Shown: positions 1-8,820 of the stretch, piece after piece
How positions within the stretch are numbered: position 1 is the first letter of the stretch
Layout: every line of letters starts with the position of its first letter
DNA from: Campylobacterota bacterium
GTDB lineage: Bacteria; Bdellovibrionota; Bacteriovoracia; Bacteriovoracales; Bacteriovoracaceae
DNA: 61,261 bases
Reading direction: 5' to 3'
Assembly: GCA_003650125.1 (NCBI GenBank)
Contig: QNFX01000008.1
Location: 1-61,261, forward strand
Program-made: the position numbers and the translations under genes
Notes under the pieces: generated by a model
The model's input: the letters and a program-made list of their open reading frames with translations, nothing else
Databases searched by the model: none
What the model was told of the DNA's origin: nothing

Positions 1-714
1 AAATCCATTGCTTGGGGAATTGCTAAGGCCTTAAGAGATCAAGGAGCGAGGATTGCTTTAACTTATCAAAATGAACAATTGCAAAAAAGAGTAGAACCTC
101 TGGCAACAGAATTAGATACTGATTTTATAGTAGAAATGGATGTTACTAACGATGCTCATTATTCTCGCCTTCGAGATACTATTAAAGAAAAATGGGGTAC
201 TTTTGATGTGATCGTTCACTCACTAGCTTTTGCAGATAGAGAAGATTTAAAAGTTGCTTTCTCTCAGACTTCCCGTAAAGGCTTTGCCATGGCCTGTGAT
301 ATTTCAGCTTTTTCATTAGTTGGGCTTTCAAATTATTTGAAAAACTTAATGAACCCCGGTGGTTCTATTATGGCCTTAACTTATCATGGTTCTCAAAAAG
401 TTGCAGATGGTTACAATGTAATGGGTGTTGCTAAGGCCGCGCTTGAAGCTTCTATGAGATATCTCGCTCATGATTTTGGCCCAGAAAACATTAGAGTTAA
501 TTGTATTTCCGCAGGACCAATTAGAACGCTTGCCTCTTCAGCGATTAAAGGATTTAGAGAAATTAATAGGGTTGTCGAAGAGAGATCTCCAATGAAAAAA
601 GGGGTTACTCCTGATGATATTGGGGGAACTGCTGTTTATTTGGCCTCACAACTTTCAGGTCGTGTGACAGGCCAAATTCTCTACGTTGATTCCGGTCTTT
701 CGATTATGGCCTAG
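1..714 (+). CDS. fabI: Enoyl-ACP reductase (NADH), 5' end missing
   Basis: This is the 3' part of FabI, the last reductase of the type II fatty-acid elongation cycle, which reduces trans-2-enoyl-ACP with NAD(P)H in the cytoplasm. The reading frame is open from base 1, so the N-terminus with the nucleotide-binding glycines lies upstream of the window. Visible landmarks are the segment IVHSLAFA, the catalytic Tyr-(6 residues)-Lys in YNVMGVAK, the following NCISAGPIRTLASS substrate-loop motif, and the C-terminal GQILYVDSGLSIMA ending. These are typical of FabI rather than of other short-chain dehydrogenases. The gene ends at TAG 712-714. The next gene converges on it, with only 11 bases between the two stops. 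Confidence 0.95.
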   Translation, partial: KSIAWGIAKALRDQGARIALTYQNEQLQKRVEPLATELDTDFIVEMDVTNDAHYSRLRDTIKEKWGTFDVIVHSLAFADREDLKVAFSQTSRKGFAMACDISAFSLVGLSNYLKNLMNPGGSIMALTYHGSQKVADGYNVMGVAKAALEASMRYLAHDFGPENIRVNCISAGPIRTLASSAIKGFREINRVVEERSPMKKGVTPDDIGGTAVYLASQLSGRVTGQILYVDSGLSIMA

Positions 715-725
715 GGGCCCCTGCT

Positions 726-1211
726 TCAATTTCTAAAACGTGCCCCGTAGGGGGCAGATCTGTTGCAATATTTAGCGAATTTAGCTCGATTTCTTAGGGC
801 AAATTCATACGTTTTTAAATATTTGTTCCAATGAAATCGTCTTTTTTTTATTCCTTCTTTGACCCATCTAAGATCTTTTAGATTTGTATTTCGCGAGGCA
901 TAGCAAAGATAAGGGGAGAGATCTCCAGGCCACCTGTCTCTCATGATGATGGTTTGAGAGATATTTAGAGGGAGCGATTTTTTATAACAATTAATAAGAT
1001 CAAAGTTTTCTCTTAGATCAAAACCTTCAGTTCTCATTATTGTGTTATTAATTTTAGCAATTTCAAATCTTTTTTTTCCAATAGCAGCACAATAGCTCTT
1101 TTTCATTCTGGCCATAGTTCTTGAGTCCCAGCATTTTCCATTTTTATTACAAATTTTTGAATGAGAGTTATAAGAAAAAATAAGAATTATTATAAAAAAA
1201 ATATTTTTCAT
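726..1211 (-). CDS. Small exported cysteine-containing protein, unknown function
   Basis: A 161-residue protein of no family I recognise. Residues 1-18 form a signal peptide (MKNIFFIIILIFSYNSHS). The mature part is basic and has several cysteines (for example ICNKNGKCW near the start, then SYC, NCYK, YLCYAS and KYCNRS), so disulfides in the periplasm or outside the cell are plausible. The start is ATG at 1211 with an AAGGA-type site somewhat far upstream. It converges with fabI and is divergent from the leucine-rich-repeat gene. A GC hairpin over its last codons (741-756) could serve as its terminator. Confidence 0.7.
   Translation of the reverse strand: MKNIFFIIILIFSYNSHSKICNKNGKCWDSRTMARMKKSYCAAIGKKRFEIAKINNTIMRTEGFDLRENFDLINCYKKSLPLNISQTIIMRDRWPGDLSPYLCYASRNTNLKDLRWVKEGIKKRRFHWNKYLKTYEFALRNRAKFAKYCNRSAPYGARFRN
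741..756 (-). terminator. Possible terminator hairpin overlapping the end of the coding region
   Basis: TGCCCC and GGGGCA arms enclose a 4-base loop. Read on the minus strand the stem is followed by ACGTTTT. It lies inside the last codons of the minus-strand gene that stops at 726, and its U-tract is short, so this is only a candidate. Confidence 0.3.
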
Positions 1212-1327
1212 AAGTAAATTATCCTTTTTTTTATTATAGACGGCTTCTTATAAATTAATAGTATTTATAATTTAATAAAAAAATAGTCTTTCCGATGGGT
1301 GTAGTTGACTTAAACGGAAGGGTAATC

Positions 1328-2086
1328 ATGAAGAATTTATTTATAGTTAGTATCTTTTTATTTGCAGGAAGTGCCTTTGGAAGTTTTTTGGATTATTGCA
1401 ACGGAGATCTATCCGTTGAGGAAAAGGTTACACTTGCTTATATAAAGATAGAGACCAGGGCGTTTAGTTGTGAAGAGCTCAACGAAAAAAGAGCGAATTT
1501 AAAGGTTCTAGAGGTCAACAACACTAAAGAGATAAAAGATATCAGTGTTTTTAAATATTTTAGAGAACTTGAAATATTAGATCTAAGTCAGAACAAATTC
1601 ATTGAAGATTTAACTCCTTTGTCTGATTTAATAAATCTTAAGAAATTATATCTAGCAGGAAATAAAATTAAAGATGTAGCGCCTTTGAAGGACCTTGTTA
1701 ACTTAAGAGTTCTCGATTTAAGTATTAATAAAATTAGAAAATTCGGGTCCCTGCGAAACCTTTCCAACCTTATTACCTTTAAACTAAATTGGAATATGTT
1801 AAACGATATTTCCCCATTGGCCGATATGACCTCGATTGAAGTCATATTTTTAAAAGGTAACATAATTGGAAAAATATCGGTTCTTTCCGGCCTTACAAAA
1901 CTTAGAAAAGTTCATGTGTTTTTTAATGCCATTGGAGATTTGTCTCCACTTGCAGAATTGCAAAATCTTGATACTTTAACGGCAGAGTACAATCCAGTTA
2001 GAAAAAATGAAAAAGATTGTCCCGTGGCAGAGGGAGTTCCTCTTGTGCTAAGTAAGTTTTGTAAAGAATATTTGGCCAAAGATTAA
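1328..2086 (+). CDS. Exported leucine-rich-repeat protein
   Basis: A 252-residue protein. The start was set at ATG 1328 rather than the in-frame ATG 1295 because GGAAGGG lies just upstream of 1328 and the signal peptide (MKNLFIVSIFLFAGSAFGS) begins there. After a cysteine-containing cap (residues 20-45) come about seven to eight leucine-rich repeats of about 22 residues with the pattern LxxLxxLxLxxNxIxDxxPL, such as LKKLYLAGNKIKDVAPLKDL, close to the internalin type. A C-terminal cap carries two more cysteines (DCP and KFC). LRR domains of this type bind proteins, so a surface or periplasmic binding role is inferred; the ligand is unknown. It converges with hemE, 53 bases away. Confidence 0.8.
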   Translation: MKNLFIVSIFLFAGSAFGSFLDYCNGDLSVEEKVTLAYIKIETRAFSCEELNEKRANLKVLEVNNTKEIKDISVFKYFRELEILDLSQNKFIEDLTPLSDLINLKKLYLAGNKIKDVAPLKDLVNLRVLDLSINKIRKFGSLRNLSNLITFKLNWNMLNDISPLADMTSIEVIFLKGNIIGKISVLSGLTKLRKVHVFFNAIGDLSPLAELQNLDTLTAEYNPVRKNEKDCPVAEGVPLVLSKFCKEYLAKD

Positions 2087-2139
2087 AGGATGCTCTGGCC
2101 GTTCCAAGGAGTAGAGTTTTACCTTTTGTAATAGTCCAT

Positions 2140-3180
2140 TTAGTACATAAATTTTTGGTGAATAAGCTCCACTGATTTTTTAACGTTTAGCTCTGGTGTC
2201 TTTGGTAATACTCCATGACCTAGACCTAGAATCCATTTGTTAAATGGTGTGTTTTCATCGAGCGAGCTCCAAAGATTCATCCATTTTTGCTCCAGGATTT
2301 CCCAAGGAAGGTGAAGTAGGGAGGGATCTAGATTTCCTTGAATATAGTAATCTTTTCCTAGCGTATTTAGCGCCTCATTGAGATTCACTCGCCAATCAAT
2401 TCCTAAGACATCAATGTTTTCATCTTCCAAATCTCTTAGATAATCTAAGTGAGTATGTTTGGAATAATAGATTATTTTTTTATCAGGATATGACTTTTTT
2501 AAGTTGTGAGTGATTTTTCTAAGATAGGGGATGACGAATTCATTGAAGTGTTTACGATCGAGCTCTCCAACTGCAGTATCAAAAAGACAAAGAGCATCGG
2601 CCCCACCTTCTGCTTGGATTTTTAAATTTTCTTCAAGTTGTGGTAGCAGAAGTTCCATGAAACCATGAAATCTTCCATCGTAAAGGCCTTTTTTAGAGCT
2701 TATAAGGTTTCCTGCATGGGATCCTTCAGCAGCATAAGCATAAAGAGTCCAAGGGGCCCCGGTAAAACCGAGGAGCGTTTTTTCTTGGGGAAGTCTCTTT
2801 TTTAGTAGCGTGAGGGCCTCCTTTTGAAAATTATAAAAAGTTTCGGCTTTTTCTGTTAGCTTTAATTTTTTTAAATCTTCCATACTCTCAATTTTAAAAC
2901 TAAGAGATGGAGGGCCGAGCTCATAGGAGAGACCCATGCCTAGTTGTTCTAGGGGAAATAGCAGGTCAGAAAAAAGGATGGCCGCATCGAATTTAAACTC
3001 ATCGATAGGTCCCATGGTAATTTCACAGGCGAGTTCTGGGGTTTTACACATAGTCATAAAGTCAGAATCTTTTTTGATGTTTTGATAGTGCTCGTGATAT
3101 CTACCGGCCTGTCTCATAAACCAAACTGGAATATTAGTTTTTCCGGATGCTGTAATATTTCTGTCTTCAAATAGGCCCAT
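2140..3180 (-). CDS. hemE: Uroporphyrinogen decarboxylase
   Basis: HemE decarboxylates the four acetate side chains of uroporphyrinogen III to give coproporphyrinogen III, in the cytoplasm. The 346-residue length is normal. The family signature PVWFMRQAGRYHEHYQ is at residues 18-33, the GFTGAPWTLYAYA segment is present, and the conserved active-site aspartate is expected in FKFDAAILFSDLL. It is the last gene of the minus-strand hem operon; its start overlaps the end of the response-regulator gene by 14 bases, implying translational coupling. It is unusual that a two-component system separates it from hemL. Confidence 0.96.
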   Translation of the reverse strand: MGLFEDRNITASGKTNIPVWFMRQAGRYHEHYQNIKKDSDFMTMCKTPELACEITMGPIDEFKFDAAILFSDLLFPLEQLGMGLSYELGPPSLSFKIESMEDLKKLKLTEKAETFYNFQKEALTLLKKRLPQEKTLLGFTGAPWTLYAYAAEGSHAGNLISSKKGLYDGRFHGFMELLLPQLEENLKIQAEGGADALCLFDTAVGELDRKHFNEFVIPYLRKITHNLKKSYPDKKIIYYSKHTHLDYLRDLEDENIDVLGIDWRVNLNEALNTLGKDYYIQGNLDPSLLHLPWEILEQKWMNLWSSLDENTPFNKWILGLGHGVLPKTPELNVKKSVELIHQKFMY

Positions 3181-3883
3181 TATGTTCTCCTGGGTTTAAT
3201 ACTAAACGGTAGCCAATGCCTCTGATACTCTTAATTTGTAGGATATGGGTATCATCAGTGTCACACCACTTTCTAAGTTTTACGATATAGTTATCAACAG
3301 TTCTGTTTGAGGGGAATCTTTCCTCGCCCCAGATGTTTTGTAAGATTATATTTCGGTTAACTGCCTGGTTTTTGTTTTGGTAAAGGAGTTCAAGGATTTC
3401 GCATTCTTTTCTAGTTAAAGAAAGAATATTGCCATTGGCATCTTCAACTTCATAGCGTTTAAACCAAATTTTTAATTTACCATGAGTCATGACCTCTGGA
3501 AGGACTGCAAAGTGATTTTGAGTTTTTAAAATCCTCTCCAGTCTTAAAGTGATCTCTTTTAGCGCAAACGGCTTGGTAATGTAATCTTCTGCGCCGATTT
3601 CAAGTCCTTTTACTCGCATTTCAGGGTCGTTTTGGGCGGAAAGAAATAATAAGACAAAATCCTTTCTTTTATTTCTAAATTCTTGCGCCAAGGAGATTCC
3701 ATCTCCGTCCGGTAGTCCTATGTCCATGAGGACAATGGATGGGTTTTTAGAAAAAAATATTTCTCTTGCTTGCTGGCAATTTTCCGCTTTGTAGCAGTCA
3801 TGGCCTATAGATTTTAGGTATTCAAAAAGTGTGTCACCTAAGTTTTTTTCATCTTCTACTATGAGGACAGGTCTGGTGTTCAT
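3167..3883 (-). CDS. OmpR/PhoB-family response regulator
   Basis: A 238-residue two-domain regulator. The receiver domain covers residues about 4-118, with the acidic pair EDE at 10-12, phospho-acceptor Asp54 in VLMDIGLPDGDG, and the conserved lysine in YITKPFAL. The winged-helix DNA-binding domain (about 135-230) shows LTRKECEILELL and the typical VDNYIVKLRKW and IKSIRGIGYRL motifs. It overlaps the kinase gene upstream by 4 bases (ATGA) and hemE downstream by 14 bases, so kinase, regulator and hemE are made from one message. By context it may regulate haem or iron genes, including its own operon. That role is inference; no target site is identified. Confidence 0.93.
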   Translation of the reverse strand: MNTRPVLIVEDEKNLGDTLFEYLKSIGHDCYKAENCQQAREIFFSKNPSIVLMDIGLPDGDGISLAQEFRNKRKDFVLLFLSAQNDPEMRVKGLEIGAEDYITKPFALKEITLRLERILKTQNHFAVLPEVMTHGKLKIWFKRYEVEDANGNILSLTRKECEILELLYQNKNQAVNRNIILQNIWGEERFPSNRTVDNYIVKLRKWCDTDDTHILQIKSIRGIGYRLVLNPGEHNGPI

Positions 3884-4731
3884 TGTGCCTCCGGAAGTTT
3901 GAAGTATAAATTGAAAGAGAGATTAGGATGAAAGATGAATTCTAGTCGGCCACCCATCTTTTGCATAAGTCTGTAGGCCAAATAAAGTCCAATACCAGAA
4001 CCTGAGGAGCTATTGTGTTTATAAAAGAGTTGACCCAGTTTTTTTTGTTCGCCCTTAAAAATTCCATAATCATTATAAGTTAGCATCATTCCCATGGGAG
4101 TCTTTTTTGTAGAAATGTCGACCTTGTTAATTTTTGAATGTTTTTTAGTATTTTCTAAGAGATTTTTTAAAATAAGCTCTAAGGCAAATTCATCGGCCAT
4201 AATCTGTTGGACATCTTTATCAAAAGTCATATTTATGTCGAGTCCCATGCCCATTTTTTTTATGGAGTGATTAAGGAAACTCTGAAGGTTTATAAAAGTA
4301 GGATTTAAATTTCCACCTTGTTCGATTCTAGATAGTTGTAAAATCTTATCCATTTGAATTTCAAGATTTTGGGTGTCTTCAATCATTCGATTAGATAGTG
4401 TTTTTAAAACCTTGTGATCTAACGATTTAATGTAGTTGTCTATAGCATCTGCTTGTAAGCGGATACTGGCCAGAGGCGTTTTAAGTTCATGAGTCATAGA
4501 AGAGAAAAATGCCTGTAGCGCTTTGTTTTTTCTCATATCTTTGAGGTATAAAAAAAGCAGCGTTCCTGAAATTAAAATTAAAAGAAGAAAAAAGGTTCCA
4601 CCTTCCCACTTGATCATATTAGTAGTCTGCCCACCTTTTAAAAGTAGATATGACCACCAGGCCCCGATTGCTAATATTAATAGGGCCCAGATAAGGGATA
4701 GAGTAAATAAGAGTTTTGTCTTATCTTTCAA
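3880..4731 (-). CDS. Membrane sensor histidine kinase, minimal input region
   Basis: A 283-residue sensor kinase with two transmembrane segments (about 8-31 and 44-64) separated by only about a dozen residues, so there is practically no periplasmic sensing domain. The HisKA helix carries the phospho-accepting His81 in SSMTHELKTPLASIR. The ATPase domain has an N-box (LILKNLLENTKKH) and a G-box (GSGIGLYLAYRLMQKMGG). The start is TTG, embedded in the hemL stop (TTGA, 4-base overlap), with GAGG upstream. Pairing with the next gene is clear from the overlap. With so little outside the membrane, the signal may be sensed in the bilayer or through a partner protein. Confidence 0.92.
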   Translation of the reverse strand: MKDKTKLLFTLSLIWALLILAIGAWWSYLLLKGGQTTNMIKWEGGTFFLLLILISGTLLFLYLKDMRKNKALQAFFSSMTHELKTPLASIRLQADAIDNYIKSLDHKVLKTLSNRMIEDTQNLEIQMDKILQLSRIEQGGNLNPTFINLQSFLNHSIKKMGMGLDINMTFDKDVQQIMADEFALELILKNLLENTKKHSKINKVDISTKKTPMGMMLTYNDYGIFKGEQKKLGQLFYKHNSSSGSGIGLYLAYRLMQKMGGRLEFIFHPNLSFNLYFKLPEAQ

Positions 4732-6008
4732 TCAAAAAGCCTCTTTTTTAGCTTTGAAATTACATCTGCATTATGGGCCAGACTAATAAATCCCACTTCG
4801 TAGGCATTAGGAGATAGATAAATTCCTCTGCTTAATAGTTCACTAAAAAGCGGGGAAAACTGCTCACCTAAATCTGAGGGAATTTCGTTAACATTTGTAA
4901 TTTCTTTGTCAGTAGGTATTAACCAAAATAAAGAACTATGGGTTTTTACCTTATAGTGGGAGAACTGCCCTTTATTAAACTCCGATAACCATTTTTCAAA
5001 AAGATCTTTGATCTTTTTAGTGTTCTCATTCATCATTTCATAAGCTTTTGGAGTGAGTTTTTTTAAGGTAGCAAGTCCTCCAACCATGGCCAGTGGATTG
5101 GCCGAAAGAGTTCCTGCTTGGTACACCTCGCCAACGGGCGCCAAGTGTTCCATTATAGTTTTAGATCCTGCTATTGCCCCTACTGGAAGGCCACCACCGA
5201 TCACTTTCCCATAAGTTACGATATCTGGAGTAATACCTAAGTATTCACTCATGCCACCAAGTCCGACTCTAAAGCCAGAGATGACCTCATCAAAAATTAA
5301 TAGCGCATTATTTTCTTTTGAGAGCTCTCTAAGTCCTTGAAGAAAACTTTTATCTTGAACTAAAAGTCCGTTATTGGCCGGAAGTGGTTCAACAATGATG
5401 GCAGCAATTTCATTTTTATATTGTTTAAAGCAATTAGAGACACCTTCAAGATCACCTAGTTCTAAAATTAAGGTGTCAGCAGCAACTCCTGGAGTGATTC
5501 CTTTTGAAGATGCTTCACTGGTTCCGGCAAGTCCCGATCCTGCTTTAATTAACATGGCATCAGTATGGCCATGATAGCAGCCATTAAATTTTATAATTTT
5601 ATTTTTCCCAGTAACTCCACGGGCAAGTCTTAGGGCAGTCATTACTGCCTCAGTCCCAGAGTTAACAAATCTAATCTGATCAATGAAAGATATTTTTTCT
5701 ACTAAAAACTTGGCCAGCTCAAGTGAGTAAGGCTCACATGCCCCGTAAGTCCATCCTCGCTCCAAGGATTGTACTAATTCTTTTTCCACCTCAGGATCTT
5801 TATGTCCTAGGACTAAAGGTCCAAAGCTCATACAAAAATCAATATAAGAATTATCTTCAATATCATAAAGATAAGCGCCATTTCCTCTTGAAAAAAACTT
5901 TGGGGTCATAGGAAGCCCTTTAAAGCTTCTAACTGGAGAGTGAACTCCACCTGGTACAAGTTGTTTGGAAATATTAAAAAGTTCTGTACTCTTATCCACG
6001 ATCTTCAT
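4728..6008 (-). CDS. hemL: Glutamate-1-semialdehyde 2,1-aminomutase
   Basis: HemL is the PLP enzyme that isomerises glutamate-1-semialdehyde to 5-aminolevulinate, the second step of the C5 pathway. The 426-residue length is normal. It shows LFNISKQLVPGGVHSPVRSF at the N-terminus, the cofactor-binding region SGTEAVMTALRLARG, DEVISGFRVG, and the PLP-lysine segment TYGKVIGGGLPVGA. ATG 6008 overlaps hemC by 17 bases; an alternative GTG at 5999 has better spacing to AAGGA, so the true start may be three codons later. It lies between hemC and the two-component genes. Confidence 0.95.
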   Translation of the reverse strand: MKIVDKSTELFNISKQLVPGGVHSPVRSFKGLPMTPKFFSRGNGAYLYDIEDNSYIDFCMSFGPLVLGHKDPEVEKELVQSLERGWTYGACEPYSLELAKFLVEKISFIDQIRFVNSGTEAVMTALRLARGVTGKNKIIKFNGCYHGHTDAMLIKAGSGLAGTSEASSKGITPGVAADTLILELGDLEGVSNCFKQYKNEIAAIIVEPLPANNGLLVQDKSFLQGLRELSKENNALLIFDEVISGFRVGLGGMSEYLGITPDIVTYGKVIGGGLPVGAIAGSKTIMEHLAPVGEVYQAGTLSANPLAMVGGLATLKKLTPKAYEMMNENTKKIKDLFEKWLSEFNKGQFSHYKVKTHSSLFWLIPTDKEITNVNEIPSDLGEQFSPLFSELLSRGIYLSPNAYEVGFISLAHNADVISKLKKRLFD

Positions 6009-7506
6009 CCTTCATATAATTTAAAAATTCTCTAAAACCTGAAAAGGGGACTACTTTAATTCCCTCATCATTGAATTGTTGCAAGGTTTTTCCGAGACCA
6101 CAGGCATGATGTCTGTCTTTTATCTCAGGGAACTTAAGGGTGTATTGTTGGTATTGGAAAAAACTGGTCCAAAAGAAGGCCTGACAATTTAATATATTTT
6201 TATCAGCTTCTTTTATCTCTCTGGTATAAGATGAAATTATTTCACCTATTTCTGATTTGCTTTCATCATTGGTTAAAACTTTCCATGAAAGGTCTTCAAG
6301 CATCATTTGGATTACTTTAGAATCTTTAAGTTCTTTAATTACCTCGTCGCCGAGTGAGTCAGCACATCCTTGCACCCAATATCCTTTTTGGATTAGGCCT
6401 TTCATGGTTTTGTTGCCGGCGGCCCAAATACTTCCTCCATCATAAACTTGCTCTAAAGCATCAAGACAATGAGCAGAGGTAATATAGAAATGAGCACGAT
6501 TTTTTATTGTGGGAGTCAGAGGCCTTTTTAAAATGAGTCGGTCATAAACAACTTCATTTTGATCACCTTGTTGCATACCAATGAAACAAGGCATCCCTTT
6601 TGGGATAGTAATATCATCAGTTCTTTCCAGCTTTTTTAGATCAACTCTTTTGCCCTCAAATTCTCCCTGATGAACATGAAGATAAAAAGGACCTGATTTT
6701 TTAACGTTGATTCCTACCGCTAGGTGACATCCGCCACCGTATTCATTGAAAGTTTTGCGCTCTCTTTTTATCTCTTGAGTGGTGTCTTCATCATTAACGA
6801 CCTTGAGACGATCTTTTAATTCGGTATTTTCTTTTAAGACTTCAATTGCTAGAGCTCCCTGAGAAGCAGAAGAGGGGAAGTTAGCTAAAGGGAGAACCAT
6901 GAAGTTTAGTCCCTTTAATAGAGGGACTAATTCTAGTTTTGATTTTTCACTTAAGGCCAGTCGTTCAATTCCCGCCAGGGCGAGGACAATTGCCTGGTAT
7001 TCGCCACTTTGTAGTTTCCCAATTCTGGTATTAACATTTCCTCTTAGAGTTTCAGTTTTGATGCTTTTAATACCAGGAAGATAATCCTTTAGATGAAAGG
7101 TTGTGTTGGCAATTCTTCTAGGGGAGCTGGTTCCGACCGTGAAGGTCTCGATATTTTTTAAGTTTTTGATTGTTTCTTTTTTTATCAGCAAGATATCTTG
7201 GGAGTATTTTCTTTTAGTTATGGCGGCAATTTCGATCTCAGGAGGTCTAGTGGAGCCAAGATCTTTATAGGAATGAACAACCAGATCAACTCTTTTTTCT
7301 ATTAAGGCCTGGTCTAATTCTTTAGTGAAGAAGTTTTGTCCTTCCATTTGCCAGAGGGGAATGGAGGTATTTAGATCCCCTTGAGTTTTGATAATATCTA
7401 GCTCAAAGGAGGCACCAGTTTTTTCTGATAAGGTATTCACGATTTGTTGGCATTGGGTTAGTGCAAGTAAGCTTCCCCTTGTGCCAACCTTAAAAATTTT
7501 AGGCAA
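5992..7506 (-). CDS. hemC: Hydroxymethylbilane synthase with C-terminal extension, possible HemC-HemD fusion
   Basis: Residues about 1-300 are porphobilinogen deaminase, which polymerises four porphobilinogens to hydroxymethylbilane. The N-terminal FKVGTRGSLLALTQCQ, the TSSPRR arginine motif and the dipyrromethane-cofactor cysteine in GGGCHLAVG are all present. The protein is 504 residues against about 310 for HemC alone. The extra 190 residues begin near RPLTPTIKNRAHFYIT and resemble the size and position of a uroporphyrinogen-III synthase (HemD) domain. HemD sequences are poorly conserved, so this part is inferred. The start is TTG 7506, chosen because GAGGAG stands directly before it and the conserved IFKVGTRGS follows at once; it overlaps hemA by 8 bases. 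Confidence 0.92.
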   Translation of the reverse strand: MPKIFKVGTRGSLLALTQCQQIVNTLSEKTGASFELDIIKTQGDLNTSIPLWQMEGQNFFTKELDQALIEKRVDLVVHSYKDLGSTRPPEIEIAAITKRKYSQDILLIKKETIKNLKNIETFTVGTSSPRRIANTTFHLKDYLPGIKSIKTETLRGNVNTRIGKLQSGEYQAIVLALAGIERLALSEKSKLELVPLLKGLNFMVLPLANFPSSASQGALAIEVLKENTELKDRLKVVNDEDTTQEIKRERKTFNEYGGGCHLAVGINVKKSGPFYLHVHQGEFEGKRVDLKKLERTDDITIPKGMPCFIGMQQGDQNEVVYDRLILKRPLTPTIKNRAHFYITSAHCLDALEQVYDGGSIWAAGNKTMKGLIQKGYWVQGCADSLGDEVIKELKDSKVIQMMLEDLSWKVLTNDESKSEIGEIISSYTREIKEADKNILNCQAFFWTSFFQYQQYTLKFPEIKDRHHACGLGKTLQQFNDEGIKVVPFSGFREFLNYMKDEDRG

Positions 7507-8425
7507 ATCTTTGCTCCTCAAGGCCGGTTGTAACCCGCTGAGCAAAAGTTGAAGTTCGAAGTAGCGTCAATTCTTCGATGGTAACTCTTGCCTTTACGAT
7601 TTTGGCCTCTTTTTCTCGGTCCATGATGTCGCCTTTATCAAAAACATCTTTTAATCTTGCGACACCTTGTTCCAATCCATGCTTGGTATTTAGCACAGAG
7701 GGACATCCTAAATCAATAAATTTGCGCGTTGCATGCGTTGAGTTTTTATCCATCCATAAGTTAAAAAAGGAGTCATCAAAGATGATTTCTTTGGCCCCAA
7801 TAGTGTTTACGATAAGGGGGAAGTTACTCCAGTTATCAAAGTGAAGCCATTTTACTGGAGTTACGTCGTTTATGTGGCAGAATTTCTCTACTTTCCCTTG
7901 GTTCCGGCCAGTAACGTATATTTTAAATCTCTTTCTCAGTATTTTTACTAAGTTCTGACACAGCGTTCCATTTCCGGCCAGTAGGATATTTTTCTCTTGT
8001 CCCTTTGTTTCTAATAGTCTTTTGGTTATCCCTGCATAGGATTGCTGCCCTACATTTGCTAAATGCAGGGTTCTTACTTTTTTGGCATCCTGAAACAACT
8101 TTTCTAATACTTTGATAAGTTTGGGATCTCTATTTTCCTGGGAGAGATAATTTGCAAAAGCGGTCTTGAATTGGGAGACGATCTCATTTTCTCCGGCAAT
8201 TTTACTTTTTAACCCACAGATGGTCTCAAGTAGGAATTTATAAGCATTGCTTCCTGCGTAAATTTTTGCCTCATGGTTATATTTTTGAATATATTGGTGA
8301 GGAATGAAGTTAAAACCTAGATAAAGCACCCTTTGACAGGTAGAAATATGAAAATATTCCTTATGGGGAAAAAGATTGGATGGAGTCCCCGCTGGGAGGT
8401 GGGTAAGTTTTAGCTGGCTAATCAT
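7499..8425 (-). CDS. hemA: Glutamyl-tRNA reductase, short form
   Basis: HemA reduces glutamyl-tRNA(Glu) to glutamate-1-semialdehyde with NADPH, the committed step of the C5 route. The catalytic cysteine is seen in HISTCQR (Cys30), followed by the GLKSKIAGENEIVSQFKTAF motif (family form SxvvGExqIlgQvk) and a Rossmann region around ILLAGNGTLCQNLVKIL. At about 308 residues it is over 100 shorter than the usual 420 or so: the N-terminus is about 20 residues shorter and the C-terminal dimerisation helices appear largely missing. ATG 8425 is preferred because it aligns with the family start; an in-frame GTG at 8446 is possible. It is first in the hem operon. Confidence 0.85.
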   Translation of the reverse strand: MISQLKLTHLPAGTPSNLFPHKEYFHISTCQRVLYLGFNFIPHQYIQKYNHEAKIYAGSNAYKFLLETICGLKSKIAGENEIVSQFKTAFANYLSQENRDPKLIKVLEKLFQDAKKVRTLHLANVGQQSYAGITKRLLETKGQEKNILLAGNGTLCQNLVKILRKRFKIYVTGRNQGKVEKFCHINDVTPVKWLHFDNWSNFPLIVNTIGAKEIIFDDSFFNLWMDKNSTHATRKFIDLGCPSVLNTKHGLEQGVARLKDVFDKGDIMDREKEAKIVKARVTIEELTLLRTSTFAQRVTTGLEEQRFA

Positions 8426-8530
8426 AATATAAGCAATTTTTAGCACTCAATTCAAAAAAAATTGTCATGGAAATGTAGAGTGATTCACATTAGCATTCTT
8501 TTTTGATAGGAATCGCTAAGGAGCGTAAAC

Positions 8531-8809
8531 GTGGTTAATTCTCTATTTTTAAAGCCTATTCAGTTGAGCAAAAAGTTTGCCCTTAAATTCGATAAGAAAA
8601 TTGATGGGGCGATTAGTTTCTTTGTCCGCCATTGGGGTAAATCCAAATTTATGATTCAGATGTCAAAAAAGGCCCAGGTTATGGGGCTAGAAAAGCTCTT
8701 TTATAAAGGGCCAAAGGCATTTTTATATTTCTTTTTATTTTACCTAATTAGAGATACGATTCTCTACATTATTATACCTATTTTTTTTGCTAAGATGACT
8801 ACCAATTAA
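8531..8809 (+). CDS. Small membrane protein, unknown
   Basis: A 92-residue basic protein starting at GTG 8531 after AAGGAG. It has one clear hydrophobic segment near the C-terminus (AFLYFFLFYLIRDTILYIII), preceded by a lysine-rich region, suggesting a single-pass inner-membrane protein with an inside N-terminus. I recognise no family. It lies 11 bases upstream of the phosphate cotransporter gene and is likely its operon partner. Confidence 0.6.
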   Translation: MVNSLFLKPIQLSKKFALKFDKKIDGAISFFVRHWGKSKFMIQMSKKAQVMGLEKLFYKGPKAFLYFFLFYLIRDTILYIIIPIFFAKMTTN

Positions 8810-8820
8810 GGAAATAAACT

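Noticed and set aside
712-722. GGGGCCCC after the fabI stop as a terminator
   Set aside because: It is a simple palindrome without a loop or T-tract on the plus strand.
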